Origin: Stichopus chloronotus | Lineage: Eukaryota; Echinodermata; Holothuroidea; Aspidochirotida; Stichopodidae | Direction of reading: 5' to 3' | DNA length: 64,000 bases | NCBI GenBank assembly: GCA_021234535.1 | Contig: CM037840.1 | Span: 16,013,415-16,077,414 of the forward strand | Shown: in pieces, positions 35,816 to 47,252 of the stretch | Layout of the letters: every line of letters begins with the position of its first letter | How positions within the stretch are numbered: position 1 is the first letter of the stretch | Made by a program: the position numbers and the translations under genes | The notes under the pieces: model-generated | The model's database searches: none | What the model was told of the DNA's origin: nothing | The model's input: the letters and a program-made list of their open reading frames with translations, nothing else

Positions 35816-37360
35816 TATCATATATATATATTTTTATGTCTTTTAGGTGTTATTTTATGTGTTTCCAGGCTCTGACGTAAGTGTCTGTTATGCTTTCTCA
35901 TTAGTTCATGGTCAATTTGTGTAAAACTGAATATCACTAAATCAGATTCTCATAATCGTGTCCAGACAGCTACGTCCGTAAAAATAAGTACTCTCGAAAT
36001 GGTGCGATTACCGAGAACCTGTATTTGGGCTTGTTTACGAAAAGAGTAAACCACGTGACATCTTGGCGGTTTCCAGTCCTTCCTTGTAGCAAGGCTGTGT
36101 TCTAGCTGAATATACGTTTGTACGTGTCTGTACATGAGAATCGTGTTACGGCAGACAGGGGTCAACCATAGTTTTCATTAGTAAGAATCACAGTAAAAAC
36201 GAACACATGCCTGCTTTTCCATTTTATTGAAAAAGGTAAGAAGTAAGTACCTTTATTACCGATGTTTTTATCCAATCCAAGAAAACCTGTGGTTGTTTGG
36301 AATCATTCTGTCATTGCTGTCGGGCCCTCGTAATTTCAATCTCGCTCTTACATGTTGTCAGTTCAGAGTCAACAGTAACCCATGGTGACTCTCTAAGCTT
36401 GGAAAAAGATATAAATGAACAAAACATTGAAACTTTGAATCAATCAAGGCGTAGTTTTTCCGTATGCTACCTGTGGTTTACCGTTGTAACTTTTTTTTTC
36501 ACGAACGTAACTAAAGACACCAACGAGAATGATAGGTTCGTACTCTGTTGTTATGTCCTTTGAAATCGGTTAAATAACCGCATGTGAATGACAACATTTA
36601 AGCACATACTTTGTTTTGGCCATTATTATGATTTAATATCGAAAGAGGGCACTCCGAGAGGAAATCATTTTAAGCCCTTCACAAAAGAGAGGACACGGAT
36701 TTTCGCGAGGAAAACTATCAAGGCTGTCATGCATTAAATTAGAAGAAGAGAATTTCCCATAAAGAGTTTTGTTTGCTTTGCAGAAAGAGTTGGCAGGTTG
36801 GCCGAAGAAAACGAATTGATTCTGTTTGCACAGAAAAGATCCAGAAAGTGACAACCGCCCTGACATTACCTGAGTGATTCCATGTCGTCAGCAATCTGCT
36901 CCATCAAAGGTAATGGAATGTACTGCAAGTCGTCACGCCTCTAAAATCTTAAAGGATGAAAATCCAGGCTTTCGCATCTCTTTGTTGAAAAAAAATGCGT
37001 CCAACAGATATAAAACCTATGACTTAGGCCTTTGTGAGTATCGTGTGAATGTGAGTTTATTCTGGAAGCATGAATTTCATTGAATCAGAAAAACATCAGG
37101 AAAGGGTACAGCATGAAATCGAGCCTGCATGGAGTCAGGTCAAGATGAAGTGGAAATCCTGAGAAAGAATGGCAATGAAGAGTGACTCACTTGCAAATGC
37201 GAAATGGCAGTCTTCCTAGTTGACATTATTCGAAAAAAGGTGCCAAAGGAGTGGGTCATCTTCTGTTTGAATTACGCTGAAAATTACAACTGTACTTACC
37301 AAGACACAATACATCCCATTGTAGTATACTACAATTGCAAAGATGAAGATTGAATAAGAG
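35816..37360. other. No gene seen
   Basis: Several open frames of 60-90 codons occur on both strands (for example 36297-36563 plus, 36633-36866 minus) but none has splice support or family resemblance. Confidence 0.4.
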
Positions 37361-37919
37361 ATGCGATTTGGCATTCATGAGTCTGATCCTTGTCTCTCAG
37401 ATCATTACCTGATCTCCTTCAAGTTCACCCATTGTATGAATCCGGGACCCATAAAAGTACATGTAAAACGAGAGAGATTAAGGGCAATCAATAGGGAAAA
37501 ATTTAAGAAGGACATTGCTTCGCTACCCGTTACTTCAAGTTTCAACCTTAGTGAGGCTGTTGATTGCTTTAATGAAGGAGCAAAAGCAGTCCTTGATAAC
37601 CACGTCCCTGAACGTGAAAGGTCTATCATTCTGCGCCGTAATACCGAGTGGTGCACAGATGACCTTCGAGACGCAAAAACTCTTCGCAGAAGGCTTGAAC
37701 GGCCTTACTTGAAGTCAAAGTCCCCAATTGAAACCGAATCGTTCTCTTCGTTCAACCTCCGCAACCTTACTTGTCACTCACAGATCATTAAATAGATATG
37801 GCGACAGAAGTTTTTACTTTGCTCCGTCTCGCCTCTGGAATAATTTGCCTAACCACATACGTAATGCTGCCTCTATTAGTTCTTTTAAAAGTTCCTCAAC
37901 TTTTCAGAGAGTGTTTTAA
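37361..37919 (+). pseudogene. Internally deleted non-LTR retrotransposon ORF
   Basis: The first frame (37361-37795) carries the end of an AP-endonuclease domain (CLSDHYLISFKF; the SDH motif) and the following linker (NREKFKKDIASLP, EWCTDDLRDAKTLRRRLERP). Near 37725 the sequence jumps, one frame over, to the extreme C-terminal tail typical of jockey/L2/CR1-like reverse transcriptases (RYGDRSFYFAPSRLWNNLP, IRNAASISSFKS), stopping at 37919. The whole polymerase domain is missing, a simple internal deletion of the element rather than gradual decay. It follows that this copy cannot encode a polymerase. Confidence 0.8.
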
Positions 37920-38057
37920 TCTTAATTAGTCATTTTGCTTTGATCTGTGCTCCGTTCTGTGCTGTAGTTACTGTGTATTTGTTTCCTTGATTTCTAAGCT
38001 TTTATCACTTCTTTTACATTATTTTATATTTCCTATACGCTCTATTTCTTATGCGTT

Positions 38058-38496
38058 TTGAGTTTTTTAGATAAAGTACACTTACAAGTGATTTCAGATT
38101 ATCGTGTCCATGATCAACATGCTGTTCACCATTACATATCTCTGGCAACTGACCACATGAAACGCATTCTTAAGATGGAGCCGCAAGTCAATATAAGAGC
38201 AAGTTTGTCTTTTCATAATGCATGCAATGGTCTTGATGGTAAAGAGTGGCAACAATGCTGTTAAAGCGAGACAGGTAGTCACTGCATGTTATTATATGTA
38301 TTGTAGAGGTTTTCTCCCTAAAGAGAACAGTCAGCATGTCCATGCCAAACGTACCTTCTTCTCTGTGAGAAACAGGGAGGTAAATAGAGATGCTGCTACG
38401 CTACAGGTCCTTAACTTGAAGCCTGTGCCGGGGACAAGGGATAGCCACAGTATTTTTGGTCTGGAAGCCTCTCTTGTTGGATACTTGTCATCATAA
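38058..38496 (+). pseudogene. Transposon-like gene remnant (unnamed family)
   Basis: Two broken frames. The first includes ISDYRVHDQHAVHHYISLAT and DHMKRILKMEPQV. The second, ending at 38496, includes HAKRTFFSVRNREVNRD and LKPVPGTRDSHSIF. The KRTFF...RD...PGTRxxHSI order is one I associate with the C-terminus of multicopy transposon-like proteins in invertebrates, but I cannot name the superfamily. Stops separate the pieces. Confidence 0.45.
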
Positions 38497-38688
38497 TTAG
38501 TCAGTGAGAATCTTCAAGTTGGTTACTCTGTTGGGAAAGCTCCGCCCTGAAAATACATCAAAAGTGAATTTTTAGCCATATTTTGAAGGTTATGGGAGAA
38601 GGTCAACAAAGTTTTAACCTTCCTACTCACATATATTACTCTCCAAGACCATTGGATTCAACCAATATTTGTTCCAAAATCGCTAAAC

Positions 38689-39208
38689 TAGAGCACCAAT
38701 TGGTGCAGAAGCTCATACCTCAACATCCTGAAGGTACCATTTATGTATCATTATGTCAAGTTATAGGTACCACTGTGTATCATTATACCAAATCATCAAC
38801 ACTGTACAAGAAAATCTGTAGGACTGCACAATTTTCAGAATTTCATAAACTAGAGCCCCAACATTGCAGAAGTTTGATCTTTTAGACTAACTGAAGTTCA
38901 TGAAACAATTAAAAGTGCCCCTTTAAGTCAAAATACTGGTCAACATACCTGAGGGCAATACAGAGTTTCAGTTTGCATAGCAACTGACACTGTCCAATTA
39001 CTCAATTAACATTCCTGCACGATAGGGATATTTGAGATGTGTATGACTGTTTTAAAGGGGCACATTAACAGTACAAAGAGAGGTAATTTGCCGAATTCTA
39101 TAAAATGGGCCATTGGGCCCCACATGGGGGTCTTGGACTACCAATTCCTGAACACCTTCAAGGAACCAGTGACTGAGCATCATTGTGACAAACCATCAGC
39201 ATTGTACA
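38689..39208 (+). repeat. Dispersed repeat family, copy B
   Basis: Starts CTAGAGCACCAATTGGTGCA and follows copy A (21015 onward) nearly base for base in order: CTCATACCTCAACATCCTGA, the TTAAAGTGCCCCTTTAAG-like section and the AAATGGGCCATTGGGCCCCA section. It ends at a sharp boundary at about 39208 where recombinase-like coding sequence begins. Confidence 0.75.
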
Positions 39209-39640
39209 GATGCCCAAAGACAGCAAACCCTCCACCGGCTGGATATTGAACAGATGGAGATCAAAGCAAGTGCCATAATTTTTCATGTTGACCGTTTACT
39301 TCATCAGAGCCGGTCAGGTCAGGTTCAAATTAAGCTGGAATTCAAATCATATCCACAAGACAGGAGATTGTGCAGCTATGAGTACTTCGAGGGATATCTG
39401 AAGCGAACAGAAATTTGTCGCAAAGAGGGAAACAAAACTTTTTGGTAGTTTCAGGAGGCCTTTTAATAAAGTGTCAAGGGACACTATTGCCCGTTGGCTG
39501 CAATCAATTATGGCACATTTTGGTTGGAAAGAGGAGGAAACTTCACCGTAAACCTGTCATTCAAAAGAAACAGCTTGGTGTTGCAGTGTCATACGTTTGT
39601 TCTTCAACGGGTTAAGCCTCCGTTCTTTAAAGACACCAGT
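39209..39640 (+). pseudogene. Tyrosine recombinase relic
   Basis: The frame from about 39209 reads RQQTLHRLDIEQM, YPQDRRLCSYEYFEGYLKRT, then shifts at the A4/T4 run near 39437 to LFGSFRRPFNKVSRDTIARW and LQSIMAHFGWKEEE before a stop. The order (strand, D/E-RLC, xxYLxRT, then VSRDTIxRW) is the middle of a tyrosine recombinase as in Crypton- and DIRS-type elements. The catalytic HxxR and final tyrosine are not visible downstream. Truncated at both ends, it directly abuts repeat copy B. Confidence 0.68.
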
Positions 39641-39819
39641 TAAACTTTATAAGCAAAAGTTTTGGAAACTTTGTACCTACGTTCAGATCATAGGTTTACA
39701 TTTTATCTTTTTTGTGTTCATTGGTGGACACTGCTTGTATTGTAACTCAAGAGAGTCTGATCGTACTTTTTTAAGTGCATAAAAAACGGCACAGAAACAA
39801 AAACAACTCAAACCGGCTC

Positions 39820-40486
39820 AGGAAAAGCAAAAACACGAACTATTTACACACTACCAAATGAAACAGAAAATTATGTTCCTTACAGTAATGGACCCCCACA
39901 GATACAGCATATATACATATGTACGGGACCATTTAGCATTTTGCTACCTTTTTTTTTGTTTCCCATGACCGTCTGAGTTGCTTTGAAGTCTCCAACGTTT
40001 TACGAGTCTCGATAAAATAAAACGAGAACCAACCAGGTAGGTTCTCGTTTAATCTTGTTGTTTCTTCTCGCTCTCTCTTAACTTTACACTACTCCTTGGT
40101 GAACCTCATGAATCTTGTAAAGCATTTCCTTTCTCAGTACTTCTTAATTCGTCCCTTACTGTCCAGTGAGGATTTGCCTCTATAAGGCATTCCTGAATAC
40201 GTTCTGGCCACCCTTCTAGGACAGCTTATACTTCTAAGATAACTTTACATACTTTACACACTGAAAGATTTGCATCCTTTGCAGTAGCCCTTTTGAAATA
40301 CCTCCATTGGACCCTCCAGACCCATTCCAGAATTCTGAGTATCCGCTATGAATAACTCCTTACCCTTTCTATACCTCACATATACTGTACTTGTGTGGTT
40401 CTATTACTGTAAGGAACATAATTTTGTTTCATTTGGTAGTGTGTAAATAGTTCGCGTTTTTGCTTTTCCTTACCCTTTCTATACCT
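39820..40486. repeat. Inverted 67-bp duplication flanked by a 19-bp direct repeat
   Basis: 39820-39888 (AGGAAAAGCAAAAACACGAA ... TTATGTTCCTTACAGTAA) reappears in inverse orientation at 40404-40470 with only a few differences. The inverse copy lies between two copies of CCTTACCCTTTCTATACCT (40358-40376 and 40468-40486). No gene lies between. Confidence 0.85.
40020..40050. repeat. Strong hairpin
   Basis: AACGAGAACC (40021-40030) and GGTTCTCGTT (40040-40049), extended by one A-T pair, form an 11-bp perfect stem around a 9-base loop. No promoter or gene nearby gives it a role. Confidence 0.75.
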
Positions 40487-40810
40487 GACATCAGCATCAT
40501 AATGTAGTTACATTAACATCCTCTGTAATCGCAATGGAGGTTCATGGAGAGGTTTCTTCATAAATTGCCCTTTTGAACTAGCATCTACTGGTAGTGTTAA
40601 GTCTTCCTTTTCATCATAGTATGCCAACACTGGGGCTTCACATAGTAATTTCTTAAGTATGTTGAAGTTTCATGAACCTCTGTCCAATGTCATTCAACAG
40701 AATTAGATAGTACTACCTGAATGTCATACGCCTTTGAAAAGTGTCTGGCGCCATCCAGCCTAAGCTGGATCGTGGGTGGATGTCGCATTAACAATTAATG
40801 GTATATGGTT

Positions 40811-41470
40811 TGTTTATGGTTCGTTTATGGTTCGCCGGAGTCACTTACCTGGAATGAGAAGGTGAACCTGGTGGAGGCTAGGTTAAAGGACTTCAGGGGT
40901 CGCTACATTAGCCTGTTGGGGGAAGGTTACTGTTATCAATCGTTTCATTTACCCTCTCTTGTGGTACCCGGACACTGTTCTGGTTGCTCCAGATGGTATC
41001 CTGGCTCGACTCGTGTTTGGGCCGTGTTTGGTTTTTTATGTTCAGAGCAGACGAAGTTGATCAAAAGAAGGGTTATGTCCCAGGACCTTCGGAGTGTGGG
41101 ATTGGGACTTGTGCATTTTCCTTCCAAGCTCCGTTTTCTCCTGACCAATTTTATTCATAGTGCTGTTGACAGCATGCCGTTTGCGTATTTTGTTCGTTTT
41201 TGGGGAGGGCTTTCATTCCGCTGGTTTTTTCCCCTTCCTGTGTAGCAACAGTGCTCAACACAGCTGGCGGCCCACTGGGGCCTACGGCCACATGAGGGAC
41301 ACTCTCCGTATTATGTCATCTGTGCGGGAGGTCTCGCGATCTAGTGTGGGAGTGTGGTTCACAGCAGGCTACTTGACTTTCGCCGGCGAGACCTGTTGTG
41401 GCGAATCGCACACGACGCCATTGTAACCAATCTCGAGCGCTTTCAGAGTAGATGTACAAAGTGGGAGTGA
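40811..41470 (+). pseudogene. LINE reverse-transcriptase C-terminal remnant
   Basis: A 146-codon frame reads LTWNEKVNLVEARLKDFRGR, then LIKRRVMSQDLRSVGLGLVH and FPSKLRFLLTNFIHS, matching the thumb and connection region of many LINE polymerases (W...GR..., LI.R..M....GGLGL). After a frame change at about 41240 it continues near 41370-41460 with DLLWRIAHDAIVTNLERF, the start of the usual C-terminal zinc-knuckle region. The catalytic core is absent upstream. Confidence 0.65.
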
Positions 41471-41479
41471 AGTGCTGAC

Positions 41480-42540
41480 TGATCGCCTCACGTTTTGTAA
41501 CACTTGCCTATATATCTATTAAATTTGCATTCTTTGGGGGTTTCTTCAACTGACCTCTAACATGTTATTTTTGTTTTCTTCAATATCAGAGTTTGAGCCG
41601 AAAGTACGTCATTTGTATTATTCAAAATGACTGCATTTTATTTAGCATTTTTAGTGCAAATACATGGATCTGACTGACTTATTCCTCCCTTGACTCCGTA
41701 ATAACATTGCCAACGTTCACACAATAACATTATTACAGTAAACCAACTTCAATACATGCTGAAAACATGCACTGCTGCTTCTTGCTGCAAGGAATATCAC
41801 GCCCCATTTTGCCGTTGAACTATTTGAAATGGACGATTTTCCCTGTGTCCCGTGCATGCTTCTCAGACAATCTTGGAGAAAATTGTTGGGACACTGTGAC
41901 ACGTTGCAATATAATACTGAATTTTAGGTGAGAGAATAACATGAAACCCCGCTCCCCTTTCCAATGTTGCTCTGTAGAAGTGAATGTACCTTTTGAACAG
42001 CAATCCTATAGCCAACAATGAACGGGGGCGCGGGGTGTTCCAAGGTATTTTGTCACCAAATCCCTTCACTCATAATAGTAACATAGCCAAGAGCAAGTCC
42101 TCAAGATGATGGCAGCTATAAACAACATCGAATGACAAGGTACCTTACAGGTAAACAGGGTGAAGGACCTTGCCCACACACACATATAATGAAACAAAAC
42201 AAAACTCAGCTCGAATCATAAGCTTGTTACCCTAGCCAAAAATCTATCGCACCCTCACCGAACTATTTCTATCAATTTATGCACATTATGATCACACCCT
42301 TCAGGCTTAGAAAGTAAAGGGGACAATTGTAGATCCTGGACAAAACTTCCAGTTTAGTCCTACTCCTTTGGATAATTCTGTTTAGTGTTCCATATTGCAA
42401 TCAGCAGAAAATTCACACCTCTCTTAATTTAGGGTTTCATGGCATAGACTAAGAACCTTTTCCAATGATCAAAATCTGTGACAGGAATACGAATGAAGGG
42501 CTATTGCATAATTTCACAGTCTGACCACCCATGATTTAAA
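41480..42540. other. No gene seen
   Basis: About 1 kb without supportable coding sequence or clear repeat. Confidence 0.4.
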
Positions 42541-42868
42541 ATGGCCTTGAACCTACTTCATAAAAGCCCAATGGGATCAAAGCCAACAGAAATTTTTGGG
42601 TAAGGTGGATGTCGGTGAACTTGGTGACTTTCTAAATATTGAAAAAGACAAATTAAAATGCCTTTCAAGTCATCTTATTCATGATCAATGAACTAAATTC
42701 ACACATTCAAACCCCACTTGGAGCAAGCCATCATGCAGCACTCCGAGAAACTTTCAGCCACCCGGTCGATGGATCTATATTTACATGCCTGATGCAGTTC
42801 ATATGATCAAGCTTATCCGTAACACACTAAAGGCAAACAAGGAGCTGTTCTATGATGGAAACAAACAG
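42540..42868 (+). pseudogene. P-element-like transposase relic, internally deleted
   Basis: The sequence encodes WDQSQQKFLGKVDVGELGDF, then after a deletion resumes with IYIYMPDAVHMIKLIRNTLK and NKELFYDGNKQ, ending at a donor (AACAG|GTATGC at 42868/42869). It is collinear with the minus-strand relic at 62620-63070, including the intron after the donor. The block between CCCCACTTGG and AGCAAGCCATCATGCAG, which holds the CDGAASN catalytic motif in the other copy, is missing here. The DAxHMxKLxRNxL phrase is characteristic of THAP9/P-element transposases. Confidence 0.7.
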
Positions 42869-43409
42869 GTATGCTTCATTTAAAAGTGTTTATTATGATC
42901 TGTCCATACAAAATTTCTCCAAGGAGTTGAGTAGGATATCGGATCACATAATCCCAACTTTCACTTTGTAAGTACATTCATGTGTCGGGCCAGTCTGTTC
43001 CCAAAGTGTACACAGTATGTTTTCTGTGCTGCCACATGGTGTGGACCTGTCATGCAGAACAATGCAAATAGAACCAATTATTTTGCTGTACCAAATATGG
43101 TGCTAGGGTAACTGATACTATGCATTATCACTTATTTGCTTCTGTGAATTTATATACAATATACTTTCTCCTAGATCCAAAAGGGCCATAAGAAGTTCAT
43201 ACCCCTGAGGATGAGACATAGAAACCTCACCCTCCTATTATCTCGTAGTTCCGAACGGGACCTTTATCAGCCTCCATTCACAAGTTAGCAAGGTTCCACA
43301 ATAATGATTACTAGAAAGACAAAAAGGCATTGATTCCTTGCTACATGTTTATAATTAAAACAAACATGGATTACCCACATGTGTTCTGGACACACCATAC
43401 TTATAAGCC

Positions 43410-43700
43410 TTTAACCTAAAATGACCTTTCTTTTGGTCACCTCAATGACATTTGACGTCCACCAAGAGCAATAGGGATTACCTACCCAGTATGGCCAACC
43501 CACTCATCATAGACAGGCGAGCTGCATTTAAACGTTGTTTCGTAGTCCCCTCCTTGGGACGAGTAGAAATGGTATTCAAAATCTTTTAAATATTATGCAG
43601 AACAGAATATATGTTTGTTCACGCGTTCGTCATCACGTCGTTTTCGTTAAAATATTAAAAGATTGCCATCGACGCAGCCTCGTACTTGAGGATATTTACC
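43410..43700 (+). repeat. TGACCT-type repeat and short dispersed repeat, copy 2
   Basis: 43410-43500 has the TGACCTTTC...TTTGACGTCCACCAAGA wording of the dispersed repeats. From 43527, GCATTTAAACGTTGTTTCGT onward matches 35724-35815, including GCAGCCTCGTACTT near 43674. Confidence 0.6.
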
Positions 43701-44195
43701 GTTACTAAATTGGCAGTGATAACCATAATCAACCAATCAGAGTAAGTGTAAATGATGTCATACACTAAATACGTTCGCAATTGGCTAACAAGATGGCTGC
43801 CTCCAGTTGTTCGCGTGGACAAGTCTCCAATAGTAACGAATGCCTAATTCACTTTGAATCAATAACTGACACTGAACCATAGCCTACACATGATAACACA
43901 TAGGCCTAGCCTAAATAAATTTCTATAGCGTTACGAAGCAGTATAATTTGTGTGCAGTGATGCTAGCTTGATGCATATATCGTATGTATTTGGCTTTGCA
44001 GTAAAGGCATGAAAACTTGCCAGGATGTACAGCTGTAGGGGGCATCATGGCCTTGGCTCTAAAAATGAGATTGAGAAAGGCTTCCCAAATAAAACATCCC
44101 TTTACCAAAACGTCCCCGTGCCAAAACGACCCCGTATCAAAACACTTAATCGTTGTAAGCTTTTATGACAGTTTTTAACCATTTGAACAGTTTGT

Positions 44196-45176
44196 TAGGG
44201 CTGCCACGATAATATTTTTTTTCATTTATCGATATCGCCCAGGTTTCCACGATGATATCGTGATATCACGTAATTAGAAGTATACTATAGCCTAAATGTA
44301 GGCTATACATTTGCAGTTAATATGACCATGCTAACAATATAATGACGTATGTATAGTAAGCTTACCACTGAATGGACCCAAAGGAATTCAATTTTAAGTA
44401 ATTTTAAGTATCATCCATAATCCACTTATTCCAAGACCTATGCCAACTAAAAAGGATAGCATAAATCAACAAAGAAACCCTTGGCCACCTACCTAACCAA
44501 CGTAGTTAGACTTTACCCTAACGTTATGGACTTACATCAAAACAACCATTGATCCTAATCTTCTAGGGATTCCCCACGGCCCTACAAGAGGAAAAGTTAT
44601 TTACCTTTCCAAATGGACTCGAAAAATCTTCTAATCTCATCATACTGTATAATAAAGTTTATGGGTCACACTGAGATTGTTTTGCAATGAACTTTACTGT
44701 AAATTCCCATTTAAAAATTGCAATGATTGCAGACTTAACTCGCCACATGCAGCCACAACTGAACGTGTGTTTCTATGAACAGTGTGTGTACAGTATATTA
44801 GGCCCTGTGTATATTTATACATGTGCGTGTGAGGATATAAAATCTTGCACATGCCTAATGTTGCTTCTGCACATAATGCACAAGTTCAAGTTGATTACGT
44901 AGGCTGTTGCAGCCGGCATTATAGTCCTTATAAACTGATGTTCTGATTTAATACCATATTTTGGGTAAAGTAGTGTTTTTCATTTGAATCGTAATCATTT
45001 TATATTAATGGCCAAATCAGAAAATTATAAGAGAAATACATACCCAGAGTTCACAGAGGTTTAGATATTTATTTGGTTCTGTTGCGATATCACGATATGA
45101 AAAACTCGAGTCCATATCTTCGTGGCAAAAGCATATCGACAAATATCGTGATATCACGATTATCGTGGCAGTCCTA
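44196..45176. mobile_element. Non-autonomous hAT-type transposon (MITE), 981 bp
   Basis: The left end TAGGGCTGCCACGATAAT and the right end (minus strand) TAGGACTGCCACGATAAT are terminal inverted repeats. They extend into degenerate GATATCGTGATATCACG-type subterminal repeats on both sides. The element is flanked by a perfect 8-bp target duplication, CAGTTTGT at 44188-44195 and 45177-45184. TAGGG-like ends with an 8-bp duplication are the hAT signature. The interior has no transposase-like frame, so it must have been mobilised in trans. The perfect duplication suggests a fairly recent insertion. Confidence 0.93.
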
Positions 45177-45566
45177 CAGTTTGTGTAACATTTTTAATTA
45201 ACTTTAGTAACCATTGATCTGTTTCTTCATGGAAAATGAAATTTGCAGCTGCTTACATGTTGTAACAGTATGGCCTACATGAATTTACGGTAACTAGGCA
45301 CGTACGGTTGCAAGTTGAGCGCGGCGCTAAGTTTCCTTCTTGTCACAATATTACTCTTCTGAAAACCAAAATATCCCGACATCAGAAAAAAAAAAGTTGC
45401 AAAGAAATATTTCTTTCCTAAAACTGTTACGAAGTTTCAAGTATAATGTTATGTATCATTCATATTTTTAGATTTGCTTCATTGCTGAATAGTGAAGTGG
45501 GTTGCCAAAAATCTGTGGAGAGCACTGAAAAACATTTACATTTTTCATTGTGGTTATGTCTTTCAG

Positions 45567-46722
45567 ATCATCATGATGAACCTGCGAGTAAAAAGCAGCG
45601 CCAAGGACTGCGTTCAGGAAGCGATCTCCCCAGTACACCAGGATGCAGATCATCTCATGTGCTACCCCATGTATGTATCATATGCAAAAGTAAGAAATAT
45701 GTTTGTAAAAAAGTTAAAGGAACAAGAGTTACTGAGCGTCTATGAACATGTGAAATGATTGATGGGGGTCTTCTAGTTGTTCAAGCCAGGGCACAAAATG
45801 ATGAAGGGATCTTAAAGCACATTGAGGGTAAGGACTGTGAAGCAATTGAAGTGAGGTATCATTTATCTTGTTACAGAGAATACATAAGGCCCTTGTCAAG
45901 GAAAGTTCAGCCTGATGGCTGATGGCTGATAAATTATGTAAAGAGATCATAGAACCCAAAATTATCAAAGATAAGGCTGTTTATCGTTTCACAAAACTTA
46001 GAAAGTTGTTTGTAAAAATAATAAGAAATACTGAAAATGTGAATGCTGAGCCATACAAAACATACAATTTGAAACGACGGCTGTTGATGCGATACCCACA
46101 ATTAAAGTTTTTACGTCCAGAGAAACGTAATCAAAGTGAAATGGTTTATGTTGTTTATGTTGATGAGCTGTCCACCGAATTTATGTTGAACGACGAACGA
46201 TGTGGCTCAAATGAACCATCTGATGATAGTGCAGGCACTACTTATTCAGAGGACAGTGCTGCAGTTTGTGAAGGTATTGAGAACATCGAGGAGATGGAGT
46301 TATCTGTAGGTAGAACACTTGCTGAGTTGTATAACTGTGCATTAGACCTTCGGGAGGATATTAATGATGTTCCTCCACAAACCATGCCATGGCCCCATAC
46401 AGCGTCTGATCTGACATTGGATGCAGCACGAAAGCTTGTTCCTACAAAGTTATTTAATTTTATTGCATGTATGTGTGATTTGTCATCTGACCCAGAAGAA
46501 AAGAACTTTGTTCAAGTGACAGATGATGAGCAAAGAAAGAGTCTTTCCATATCACAAGATATTATTTATTTGGCATCCATGGGAAGAAAAAACAATGCCC
46601 AAGCACTCATCGTTGTCAATGGCAGTGCGACACTTGACAGGCTCTGCACAATTAAAGGAGAAGGGAACCATGGCATTTTCTGCTTCCACACTAACATTTT
46701 GAACAATGCTCTTTCACACTGA
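45567..46722 (+). pseudogene. N-terminal half of the XPG-nuclease/CxC transposon-like gene
   Basis: After an acceptor-like TTTCAG at 45561-45566 the frame reads a basic leader, then the zinc-ribbon-like LPHVCIICKSKKYVCKKVKG, ...TERL, an in-frame TGA (45743-45745), LLVVQARAQNDEG, KDCEAIEVRYHLSCYREYIR and a second TGA. A frameshift leads into the 266-codon frame 45922-46722: EIIEPKIIKDKAVYRFTKLR, YNLKRRLLMRYPQLKFLRP, and near the end SISQDIIYLASMGRKNNAQ. CxxC plus CxxIEVRYHxxCY is the usual N-terminus of a large multicopy metazoan family. The continuation of this family lies at 56480-60431 in the same orientation with no overlap, so these are probably two halves of one interrupted gene. Confidence 0.75.
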
Positions 46723-47252
46723 CAAAAAAGAAAGACATCAAAATATATCCTTCATCCTTAAAAAATGATTTAAACATCGGGTGTGATGTGCGCCATAATT
46801 GTTTGAATTCTTCAGTGCCCGGATGTTCCGTGACGCAGGCGAGCCACATATCGTATTTCATCCCGATTTCGTACTGAAAATGTTGCCAATTCAAAAATAA
46901 ATTGGAATTGTACCTACCCAAAAAATATATATGTGTAGGATTCTAAAAACCTCCATAAACACTACTGACATATTGAGAGCTATTTTATAAACAAGAACGT
47001 ATCCATATTGTACAAAGACAAACAATTAATTGTTTCTCAAAGGGATTTTAGGAGGATTTATTTTTTATCCTATCGTACTCAGCGTCGCGTCCGATCCCAA
47101 GCCGTCCCATGTACAGTACACGCTAATACATTGTACACACGCACGTACGTACATATGTACCATACACACATATCTGTACAGTGCGCGGCGGTGTTGTTTG
47201 TTACTCCACTGTACTATCACTATCAGTGGACCAAGTTGCTTATGTAGTAAGC

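Noticed and set aside
46691..46921. Minus-strand frame of 76 codons at the left edge of the presumed insertion
   Set aside because: Tempting as a gene fragment (WQHFQYEIGMKYDMWLACV) but I cannot match it to a family and it overlaps the end of the plus-strand gene half.
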